6,619 bases of DNA. Origin: Bacteroidales bacterium (GTDB taxonomy: Bacteria; Bacteroidota; Bacteroidia; Bacteroidales; VadinHA17). A program made the position numbers and the translations under genes. Shown here piece by piece: positions 1 to 6,308 of this stretch; the stretch's first letter is position 1, and every line of letters starts with the position of its first letter. The notes below the pieces were generated by a model. It searched no databases, was not told the origin of the DNA, and was given only the letters and a program-made list of their open reading frames with translations. The stretch spans positions 1-6,619 of the forward strand of contig JAUYBT010000095.1 in assembly GCA_030692905.1 (NCBI GenBank), in the 5' to 3' direction.

Positions 1-577
1 ATATTCTGAAAAGTATAAGCCATCCTTAAATGGGGATGCCGGAAGAATTTTTTAACATATCTGTAATTGGAAATATATGTCTTGAGTTTTATCAGCATGC
101 CGACATTTTTAAAATTGGCAAACTGAAAGAGATTATCGAAATTGCGTCCGATCAGCTTATTAATACCTATCTGAAAAATCTCATACCCGTCTGAAACATA
201 TTTTTGTGATTTTTCAAAACTTCCCGGCTCGTTTTTTCAAGCTGGATTTTCATTTTATTCTTATCTGGAGAAAAAGCAATAACTTCATTATTGTCGAAAT
301 ATATTTTATAGAGGTCTTCCAGGGGTTTTATATAATTATTTTCGAAGAGAGGAATTCCAAGTGACTGAAATACCTCGCAATAGATGCCCGGCATCATAAG
401 CATGGTAGCACCAAGGTCGAAACGATGTCCGTCGCGTATGAGCTGACCGCAACGGCCCCCGGGAGTTGAGTTTTTTTCATAAATGTTAACATTATATTCA
501 TTTTTCGCCAGATAAATTGCTGTTGCAATACCTCCTATTCCTGCGCCGATGATCACTACCGATTTTTTCCCGGTCAT
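1..577 (-). pseudogene. CrtI-like FAD desaturase (phytoene desaturase family), 5' part, frameshifted and cut by the window edge
   Basis: Members of this family are FAD-dependent, membrane-associated desaturases or isomerases, typically acting on carotenoid precursors. The N-terminus has the dinucleotide-binding motif GAGIGG (residues 11-16), the ribose-binding acid E34 in IYEKN, and the PGGR motif (39-42), all standard for CrtI/CrtN proteins. The start ATG is at 577-575; no Shine-Dalgarno is visible, as is usual in this phylum. The first frame is open to a TAG at 167-169 and keeps family resemblance only to about K115. From position 230 leftward the neighbouring frame continues with EPGSFEKSQKYVSDGYEIFQ and stays open for 76 codons to the edge, just what I expect next in the family. 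One extra A in the A6 run (T6 at 232-237 on the plus strand) would join the two frames through LEKNEPGSF. The break is therefore either a true mutation or a homopolymer sequencing error. The C-terminal half lies outside the window, so the substrate cannot be judged. It starts 87 bp downstream of the fucosidase gene. Confidence 0.8.
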
Positions 578-664
578 ATTATTTATCTCAGTTAATATTA
601 AATTTCTTATAGACAGAGAATAAATTATTTCGTCTCCTGAAGACTTTGTTCATTGCTCAATTAT

Positions 665-2998
665 TTAGTTAAGCCTTTTAACATCTTCGGCAAAGAGATA
701 TGCTTTCCCTTTTTCGGTATTTGCTATTTCAATGACTTTCCCGGCATAACTCAGCTTTAAAGGATTTCCAAGTTTTGAGGTAATTTTTGCCTGTTTCAGT
801 TTCCCGTTTTCCCAATCAATATCCACCTCAAATCCACCCCGTGCCATTAGTCCGTGAATATAACCTTTCTTCCATGCAGAGGGTAGGGCAGGTAACAACT
901 CAACCTCTCCGGCATGACTCTGGAGGAGCATTTCAGTGAGGCCCGCAGTACCACCGAAGTTGCCGTCGATCTGGAATGGCGGATGATTGTCAAACAAATT
1001 ATTAAGTGTGGATTTTCTTAACAATGCAAGTACATTTTCATAAGCCTTATCACCATCCTTTAACCGTGCAAAAAAGTTGATGATCCATGCACGACTCCAG
1101 CCGGTATGTCCACCACCGTTTGCAAGACGATAATCGATAGTTTTTCGGGCAGCTTCAAGAAATTCGGCATTATGCTGTTGTGTGATTTGATTTCCAGGAT
1201 GCAGTCCGTACAGATGAGAGATATGACGGTGACCAGGTTCAGGTTCTTCAAATTCCTCAGTCCATTCCATGATCCTTCCATCTGAACCTATCTGAGTAGG
1301 AGCAAGTTTCTCAAGGGTCTTTTCCATTTTTTTACGGAAAGCCTTATCCAACTCCAGAATAGTACTTGCCTGAATTGTGTTTTGCAAAAGATCGCGGATT
1401 ATCATGTGGTCCATTGTAGGCCCCATTACCATACTGGCATTTCCACTACCACCAGGTATCTTAAAGGCGTTTTCGGGAGAGATCGACGGTCCTGAAACAA
1501 GGTAACCGGTCTTTGGGTTTACTACCAGCCAGCCCATACAAAATTCCGCAGCCTCTTTCATTATCGGATATGACTTGGCCCTTAAGTATTCCACATCTCC
1601 GCCAAAAGCATAATGGTCCCATATATTCTGACAACTCCATGCAATTCCCATCGGCCACATTCCATACCTTATAGCCCCTGTGGGCTCAGTAAAATGCCAC
1701 AGATCAGTTGTATAATGTGCAACAATTCCTTTCATACCATAAACCTCCTTTGCAGTCCTGCGTGCATTCGGACGCAGGGCATCAATAAAATCAATGAAAG
1801 GCTCCTGCAGCTCGCCAAGATTGGTGATTTCTGAGGGCCAGTAATTCATTTGTATGTTAATATTTATATGATAATCAGCGCTCCATGGCGGACGCAAACC
1901 ATCAGCCCAGATTCCCTGGAGGTTAGCAGGCAGGTCGCCAGGACGCGAACTGCTGATAAGTAAATAACGGCCAAACTGATAGTATAATTCTATAAGATCG
2001 GTATCAACATAACCATTTTGCATGGCTGCAATCCGGGCATCAGTCGTAAAGTAATTTCCATCACTCGATCCAAGGTCCAGATCCACCCTCTTGAACAGTG
2101 ACTGATAATCAGTAATGTGAGCTTTTTTTACCTCCGTGAACTGGTGGGTTACCACTGCATCCATTTGACTGGTAGTAATTACTGATGGATCTGCCCCAAA
2201 GTAATCAGTTGCGGCTGTCAGAAATATTGTTACGCTATTAGCTTTTTCTACCCTGATACTATCGCCAGCGGAACTAATGGTTCCTCCTTCAGCAACGAGT
2301 TTAATGCGTGCTGCCATTTTCACTCCGATACCATCTCCGACATGTTCATTCATTGCGATTTCGTTACCGGTAGTCACTATGGTTGCTTTATTGCCGGATC
2401 GTGAAAGTCGGGTGGTAAATGTCAATGCTCCAGGCTTATCGGCAGTAAGACGAACTACCATAGCCTGATCCGGCGCACTGGAAAAAACTTCCCGGAGAAA
2501 ATTTACCTGATTGGCTGTATAAGAAACTCTTGCAATTGCTTCATCGATATCAAGTTCACGCCGATAGTTGGTCAGGCCACGTTGAGGGCCAAAGTCAAGG
2601 TAAATGTCACCCAGAGCCTGGTAGGTTGCAACCGGGGTTCTTGGTTTGTTACCGAGAATGCCTTTCTGTGCCAATTCCTCAGCTTCTTTATATTTACCTT
2701 CGAAAAGCAGTTGCCTCACTTCAGGTAAATTTTTCAGTGCATCGGGATTGGCATCCCATCGAGGCTCCCCTGTCCACACACTCTCTTCATTCAATTCAAG
2801 CCGTTCGTTTTCAACGCCGCCGAAAACCATGGCCCCCAGTCTTCCATTGCCTACAGGGAGAGCATCATTCCATGTTGCTGCGGGTTGGTTAAACCAGATT
2901 TTCATACCTGATGGTGAGTTCTGGCCGGGAGATTTCAGACTGTTAAAAGATAACAGGCAGATTGAGAAAGCGAGAATAAGCATATGTTTTAATTTCAT
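665..2998 (-). CDS. Secreted GH95 family alpha-L-fucosidase
   Basis: GH95 enzymes are inverting exo-glycosidases that remove terminal alpha-L-fucose, classically alpha-1,2-linked; some members act on alpha-L-galactose. The 777-residue protein is full length for the family. A hydrophobic signal peptide covers roughly residues 6-20, followed by LKSPGQ. C14 is not in a lipobox, so secretion or periplasmic location is more likely than a lipoprotein. The N-terminal beta-sandwich opens with the family hallmark ALPVGNGRLGAMVFGG (46-61) and runs to about 270. The alpha/alpha-barrel catalytic part spans about 290-690, and a beta-sandwich ends the protein. Using Bifidobacterium AfcA as reference from memory, N379 and N381 in HININ match the catalytic Asn pair, E509 in SPENAF the general acid, and D678 in QIDGNFGG the partner acid. 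H377 sits where AfcA has His, which favours fucose over galactose. GGGHTGWSRAW (628-638) is also typical. It starts 30 bp after the VOC gene, suggesting co-transcription. No SusC/SusD pair is adjacent. Confidence 0.95.
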   Translation of the reverse strand: MKLKHMLILAFSICLLSFNSLKSPGQNSPSGMKIWFNQPAATWNDALPVGNGRLGAMVFGGVENERLELNEESVWTGEPRWDANPDALKNLPEVRQLLFEGKYKEAEELAQKGILGNKPRTPVATYQALGDIYLDFGPQRGLTNYRRELDIDEAIARVSYTANQVNFLREVFSSAPDQAMVVRLTADKPGALTFTTRLSRSGNKATIVTTGNEIAMNEHVGDGIGVKMAARIKLVAEGGTISSAGDSIRVEKANSVTIFLTAATDYFGADPSVITTSQMDAVVTHQFTEVKKAHITDYQSLFKRVDLDLGSSDGNYFTTDARIAAMQNGYVDTDLIELYYQFGRYLLISSSRPGDLPANLQGIWADGLRPPWSADYHININIQMNYWPSEITNLGELQEPFIDFIDALRPNARRTAKEVYGMKGIVAHYTTDLWHFTEPTGAIRYGMWPMGIAWSCQNIWDHYAFGGDVEYLRAKSYPIMKEAAEFCMGWLVVNPKTGYLVSGPSISPENAFKIPGGSGNASMVMGPTMDHMIIRDLLQNTIQASTILELDKAFRKKMEKTLEKLAPTQIGSDGRIMEWTEEFEEPEPGHRHISHLYGLHPGNQITQQHNAEFLEAARKTIDYRLANGGGHTGWSRAWIINFFARLKDGDKAYENVLALLRKSTLNNLFDNHPPFQIDGNFGGTAGLTEMLLQSHAGEVELLPALPSAWKKGYIHGLMARGGFEVDIDWENGKLKQAKITSKLGNPLKLSYAGKVIEIANTEKGKAYLFAEDVKRLN

Positions 2999-3028
2999 CT
3001 GGTAGACTGATTTTGCCTGTTACTTGTT

Positions 3029-3433
3029 CTATTCCACAAACCTGGTCGATACTTCAATCCTGTTGTTATCAGGATCTAAAGTTTCAAATTCGTAATATCC
3101 ATCTCCGGTTTTGCGGGGTCCGCGAATTATTTTAAATCCGTCTTTTGCTAATTCTATGGATTTCTCAGAGACTTTTTCCATGGTTTCCATTCCAAATGCT
3201 AAATGGATAATACCCTGATGTTGTCTCTCTAACGGGTCGTTGAGGTTCTCCGGGATATCCGGCATGTTCATTAATTCCAATCTGGCTCCGGAATCAAATG
3301 TAAGAAAGTAACTTTCAAAAAGCTTTTCCTTATTGGTATATTTTTCATTTGCCTGACCATTAAAGTACTTAACATAATAGTCTTTCAATTGCCCGAGGTG
3401 GGTGGTCCATATTGCAACATGATCTAAAGTCAT
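3029..3433 (-). CDS. VOC superfamily metalloprotein (glyoxalase/bleomycin-resistance fold, YyaH-like)
   Basis: This is a 134-residue cytoplasmic protein with a single pair of beta-alpha-beta-beta-beta modules. It opens with MTLDHVAIWT, and the stretch through NEKYTNKEKLFESYFLTF resembles the Bacillus YyaH-type subgroup of VOC proteins as I remember it. The four canonical metal ligands are all present and in the right places: H5, E53 (ARLELM), H77 (IIHLAFG) and E127 (NNRIEVS). It therefore probably binds a divalent metal. Most relatives are lyases, isomerases, epimerases or thiol transferases, and the substrate cannot be read from sequence. It lies 56 bp after the DUF1349-like gene and 30 bp before the fucosidase gene, on the same strand, so it is probably in one transcript with them. 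A role in sugar metabolism would be guilt by association only. The ATG at 3433-3431 is the only start that keeps the first beta strand and H5. Confidence 0.88.
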   Translation of the reverse strand: MTLDHVAIWTTHLGQLKDYYVKYFNGQANEKYTNKEKLFESYFLTFDSGARLELMNMPDIPENLNDPLERQHQGIIHLAFGMETMEKVSEKSIELAKDGFKIIRGPRKTGDGYYEFETLDPDNNRIEVSTRFVE

Positions 3434-3435
3434 GA

Positions 3436-3462
3436 TCTTACGTAAATTATTAATTTAAGTGA
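3436..3462. repeat. AT-rich inverted repeat upstream of the VOC gene
   Basis: The gap between the DUF1349-like and VOC genes holds a perfect inverted repeat: TAAATT (3443-3448), a three-base spacer, and AATTTA (3452-3457). Overlapping it is the 8-base palindrome TTACGTAA (3438-3445). The repeat ends about 5 bp before the VOC start codon, so it could be an operator or a leader hairpin. AT-rich repeats arise easily by chance in such gaps, so functional meaning is weak. Confidence 0.25.
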
Positions 3463-3489
3463 TTAACAGTAACTTATTTCATTTCTCTG

Positions 3490-4212
3490 TTAATGTTTAA
3501 GCTCTCCGATATTTCTAAACTTTGCCGTAGCAATATCATCTGCTTTATGTGAAGTAACAGCCATTCCGAGATAAATTTTTTCAGGAAGTTCAAGTGAAAA
3601 AGTTGTATATACTTTCCAGTTTTTTCCATCATTGCTATAATAGCCGGTAAAGTCATTCTTAATACGTTGTAGTCTAATCCATGTATTTGGATATGCAACC
3701 GGGAATTCAGGTGTGCCTTCGAAACTTTTTGGATAGATAGCTTTCATTTCACCGCTTTTCTCCTGGCGATATTGAAATTCATATCCTCCGTTATTCTTAT
3801 TTCTTGGGTTATTGTTTGGGAATACCTGAAAATAAATATGTCTGCAACTTGCTGTAAGATATTCGCGTGCCATCAATCCGGCTTTGGAATATAAATGCGG
3901 AGCGCTAAGGCTCACGATGCGGGATACCAGATCAAAATCCCCGGTTCGCTCAATATATACGAAATTGAATTCATCTTTAACACCCCAGATGTCAACACCG
4001 CCTGCAGTTATATCCAAGCCGTTTTCTGAAGCTTTTACAGATCCTGCAATGGCTGGATTTCCAATATCTGTATGCTTAAAGCTTTCAACCGGAACCGGTT
4101 TGGCTTTCTTTGATTTTAAAGCTGATTTCTGATTATTCTGTGCAGTTGCATCAGAACCAGCACTTAAAATCAGAAGAGTGAAAATTGAATAGTAAACAAC
4201 TTTTTTAATCAT
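3490..4212 (-). CDS. Secreted concanavalin A-like jelly-roll protein (DUF1349-like)
   Basis: The 240-residue protein has a clear signal peptide: MIKKVVYY, a hydrophobic core to about residue 18, and a likely cleavage after DATAQ (25). A short lysine-rich linker follows (29-39), then one jelly-roll domain from about 45 to 237. Features I associate with DUF1349/laminin-G-like domains are GLDITAGGVDIWG (65-77), FNFVYIERTGDFDLVSRI (82-99), KAGLMARE (110-117), WIRLQRI (178-184), GYYSNDGKNW (190-199) and LGMAVTSHKADDIATAKF (215-232). In this fold family the domain usually binds or, less often, cleaves glycans, and it is often attached to sugar-active enzymes. I see no catalytic acid pair I could name, so binding is the safer guess. 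It is the first gene of a close set with the VOC and GH95 genes, and a candidate promoter lies just upstream. Export together with a secreted fucosidase suggests a shared role in glycan handling, which is inference. Confidence 0.85.
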   Translation of the reverse strand: MIKKVVYYSIFTLLILSAGSDATAQNNQKSALKSKKAKPVPVESFKHTDIGNPAIAGSVKASENGLDITAGGVDIWGVKDEFNFVYIERTGDFDLVSRIVSLSAPHLYSKAGLMAREYLTASCRHIYFQVFPNNNPRNKNNGGYEFQYRQEKSGEMKAIYPKSFEGTPEFPVAYPNTWIRLQRIKNDFTGYYSNDGKNWKVYTTFSLELPEKIYLGMAVTSHKADDIATAKFRNIGELKH

Positions 4213-4238
4213 GGTAAAATATCTTTAAATCTTATTCT

Positions 4239-4246
4239 CAAATCTA
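4239..4246 (-). promoter_or_regulatory. Candidate Bacteroidota -7 promoter element before the DUF1349-like gene
   Basis: On the minus strand the bases read TAGATTTG, an exact match to the TAnnTTTG -7 consensus of the primary sigma factor in Bacteroidota. It lies 26 bp upstream of the start codon at 4212, which would leave an untranslated leader of about 20 bases. No TTG-type -33 element stands at the usual distance; the nearest TTG leaves only 14 bases of spacing. It would drive the DUF1349-like, VOC and GH95 genes. An 8-mer with two free positions can occur by chance. Confidence 0.35.
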
Positions 4247-4308
4247 ATAAAAATTCAGAGCAATTGTTCTCACCCAATAAAGCAGACGGGATTTAATATG
4301 CTGAGAGA

Positions 4309-6000
4309 TCAACCCGTTTCATGTTCATTAATCGAATGAACAACAATATCATGAACAGAATCTTTTCTGCTTACATGACCAAGAAGATGTTCGATATCTT
4401 CAAATCTCAAAATATCGCGAACCTCGGAATGAGCTTCTGCAACCTTTAATGAAATACCTCGTGTTTCCAGATTGAGATAAAGCTTTTTTATTAACCTTGC
4501 TCCGCTTGAATCAATATATGCGGAGGTGCTTAAATCAAAGATCACCACTTTTAGCTCTGATCCTGATGAAATTACTTTCGACCAGACAGTATGATAAACA
4601 TTTGCAACATTAAAGTATAGAAGTGGTGATTCCACTCTGAATAACAGAACCCCCGGAAACGTTTCGTTGTCGGGGTGACGTTTCATATCGGTATACCTGT
4701 TGGTGCCCGGTATTCTTCCAAGAAATGCAACGTGTGGAGTTGAGACTATTCTGATTATTAAAATTAAAGAAGCTATTGCCGCTATTACCACCCCCTGAAG
4801 TATTCCAAAAACAATAACACTTAACAGGGCTAAAGAGGCAATGATAAAATCAAAATGATTCACTTTTCGTAAACGATTGAATTCTTTAAAGTTGACCAGG
4901 CCTCTGATGGCAACCAGCACGACAGATGCAAGTATTACTGTGGGTAAATTTTTAAGCAGATCCGTTAAAAACAAAAGACATACTGCAATAGTTCCGGATG
5001 CAATTACCAGAGAGACAGGAGTTTTAGCACCGGCTTCCTCATTTACAGCTGATTGGGATAAACCGCCACTTACCGGATATCCATGGCCCAATGATGTAGC
5101 TAAATTTGCCACACCAAGTGCCAGCAATTCTTGACGTGCATCAATTTCATAATCGTTTTTCTGGGCTAATGATTTTGCTGCAGAAACACTTTCTATATAA
5201 GCCAGCAGAAAGCATGCAAATGCCAGCGGAACAACACTTTTAATGTCTTCAATATTAAAAGAAGGTAAATTGAGTCTGGGCAGACCGGCAGGAATTACTC
5301 CAATCGTCTTAAAGCCGGAAACTCCAAGTGAGGTGCCTGAAATGATGATGATTGAAATTGCTACCACTATAATCGTAACCGGTTTGCCGGGCAATAATTT
5401 TTCTCCGGCAAAAATCATTATAATTGCTAAAAGACCAAAAATCAAAACAGAAATATTGGTTTCGGGTAATTGATGAATGAGGGTTGTTACACGTTCGAGA
5501 AAATTAGTCCCGCCTCCGGCAACACCAAACAACTTAGGTAATTGTGTTAAACCAATAGTTATTGCAGCACCGGCTTTAAAACCCAGTAATATAGTTTCGC
5601 TGATAAAATTTATCATACTGCTCAAGCGTAAAGCATAAGCCATAACGCTCATTACAGCAAATACAAGGGCGGTGAGAGATGAGATATCGACCCAACGTTG
5701 TGGATCACCGTTAGCCAGGCTGACAAGTGTTGTCCCTATAAGCAATGATATTGCAGAAGTGGGGCCAATGGCAAGTTGCCTTCCTGTACCAAGTAAAGCA
5801 TAAAATATTCCCCCAATCAGATACCCGTAAACACCATACTGTGGAGGTAATCCAGCCAGAGTAGCGTAAGCAAGTGAAACAGGAATGGCATAAGCTGCCA
5901 GTGTTATCCCCGCTAAAGTATCGTTGCCAAAGAGTTTTAATGTATAATCTGAAAGCCATTGTGAGGCTGGTATTAGTCTTTTTAAAAATGAAATTTTCAT
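4309..6000 (-). CDS. SulP family inorganic anion transporter with C-terminal STAS domain
   Basis: SulP (SLC26-like) proteins carry sulfate, bicarbonate or related anions across the cytoplasmic membrane, usually coupled to H+ or Na+. The 563-residue length is normal. The transport domain (about 25-420) has many hydrophobic segments and the family signatures AYAIPVSLAYATLAGLPPQY (36-55), GTGRQLAIGPTSAISLLIG (71-89), AYIESVSAAKSLA (267-279) and GYPVSGGLSQSAVNEEAGAK (307-326). The STAS domain (about 446-555) shows its core DLSTSAYIDSSGA (489-501), with S498/S499 at the spot phosphorylated in anti-sigma antagonist relatives. Where many sulfate carriers have Pro-Gln in the first signature, this one has Pro-Val-Ser, so the substrate is uncertain. 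The ATG at 6000-5998 gives a normal N-terminus. The gene ends 96 bp before the DUF1349-like gene and starts 46 bp after the stop of a gene remnant. I could not identify its promoter. Confidence 0.93.
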   Translation of the reverse strand: MKISFLKRLIPASQWLSDYTLKLFGNDTLAGITLAAYAIPVSLAYATLAGLPPQYGVYGYLIGGIFYALLGTGRQLAIGPTSAISLLIGTTLVSLANGDPQRWVDISSLTALVFAVMSVMAYALRLSSMINFISETILLGFKAGAAITIGLTQLPKLFGVAGGGTNFLERVTTLIHQLPETNISVLIFGLLAIIMIFAGEKLLPGKPVTIIVVAISIIIISGTSLGVSGFKTIGVIPAGLPRLNLPSFNIEDIKSVVPLAFACFLLAYIESVSAAKSLAQKNDYEIDARQELLALGVANLATSLGHGYPVSGGLSQSAVNEEAGAKTPVSLVIASGTIAVCLLFLTDLLKNLPTVILASVVLVAIRGLVNFKEFNRLRKVNHFDFIIASLALLSVIVFGILQGVVIAAIASLILIIRIVSTPHVAFLGRIPGTNRYTDMKRHPDNETFPGVLLFRVESPLLYFNVANVYHTVWSKVISSGSELKVVIFDLSTSAYIDSSGARLIKKLYLNLETRGISLKVAEAHSEVRDILRFEDIEHLLGHVSRKDSVHDIVVHSINEHETG

Positions 6001-6045
6001 TCTTAGATATTATTTTAACGATGTTCATATAAATAATAAAAGCAG

Positions 6046-6294
6046 TTATCCTGTTCTATTATAAAAGTACGTTTTTTTCTTTAATTCTTCTCTGGCAGTC
6101 TTTATAATCTGTGTAATTAATCCTTTTTTGTCATTTGTAAATTTCTCCCTGTCATTTATATAGTCAGTTGATAGTCTTCTTTTTAATTCATAGCAAAAAC
6201 CCCCGCAAGCGGGGCAGGCTATGATAGCTTGTGCGCCTACCTGCCGATGGCAACCGAACGAAGTGAGCTCGGCGAAGCCAATTAACCATCCGTG
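6046..6294 (-). pseudogene. C-terminal remnant of an unidentified gene, fused in frame to a GC-rich repeat
   Basis: One minus-strand frame is open from after a TAA at 6295-6297 to a TAA at 6046-6048 (82 codons) but holds no ATG, GTG or TTG start. Its last 48 residues, from YELKRRLSTDYINDREKF (codon at 6192) to the end KKKTYFYNRTG, are charged, helix-like and look like real protein. This is unlike what AT-rich non-coding DNA gives. The preceding part (GFAELTSFG...CPACGGFC) is encoded by the GC-rich palindromic stretch and has a different composition. The simplest reading is that the 5' end of a gene was lost or displaced and the repeat now abuts its tail. I do not recognise the family. The stop lies 45 bp before the SulP start. 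Confidence 0.4.
6195..6214 (-). terminator. GC hairpin followed by T5 (terminator-like, minus strand)
   Basis: On the minus strand CCCCG, loop CTTG, CGGGG is followed by GTTTTT, the form of a short intrinsic terminator for leftward transcripts. The plus strand has no T run after the stem. It lies inside both the GC-rich repeat and the open reading frame of the gene remnant, so it may simply be part of the repeat. If active it would insulate the SulP gene from transcription arriving from the right. Confidence 0.35.
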
Positions 6295-6300
6295 TTAGCT
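6200..6300. repeat. GC-rich palindrome-dense intergenic repeat (REP-like)
   Basis: About 100 bp of GC-rich sequence sits between AT-rich flanks. Its nested inverted repeats are CCCCGC/GCGGGG (6201-6206, 6209-6214), GGCAGG/CCTGCC (6213-6218, 6240-6245), GCTA/TAGC (6218-6221, 6225-6228), and TGGC with CCGA against TCGG with GCCA (6248-6257, 6269-6280). Stems this dense are typical of dispersed palindromic repeats or of the arms of a small mobile element. Only one copy is in the window, so repetition itself is inferred from structure and from a general resemblance to repeats remembered from Bacteroidota genomes. Confidence 0.4.
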
Positions 6301-6308
6301 GTAGGGCG

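Noticed and set aside
231..237. Programmed -1 frameshifting at AAAAAAC in the CrtI-like gene
   Set aside because: The slippery heptamer exists but is out of phase: the zero frame reads GAA AAA ACG rather than A AAA AAC. The family is not known for programmed frameshifting, so mutation or sequencing error is simpler.
2956..2998. Lipoprotein signal at C14 of the GH95 enzyme
   Set aside because: The residues before the Cys (FSI) do not fit a lipobox, and the hydrophobic segment continues past it.
2530..3005. Two plus-strand ORFs of about 120 codons
   Set aside because: They lie antisense within the start of the GH95 gene, whose protein is complete and well conserved.
5711..6028. 105-codon minus-strand ORF overlapping the SulP start
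   Set aside because: It is a shifted-frame shadow of the SulP gene with no family features.
6058..6063. TATAAT on the minus strand before the SulP gene
   Set aside because: It has no -35 partner, lies inside the reading frame of the gene remnant, and Bacteroidota housekeeping promoters follow a different consensus.
6291..6308. Integron attC core (GTTRRRY) at GTTAGCT, as a target for an attC-type intron
   Set aside because: The third R position is C, and no matching RYYYAAC partner stands at a suitable distance.
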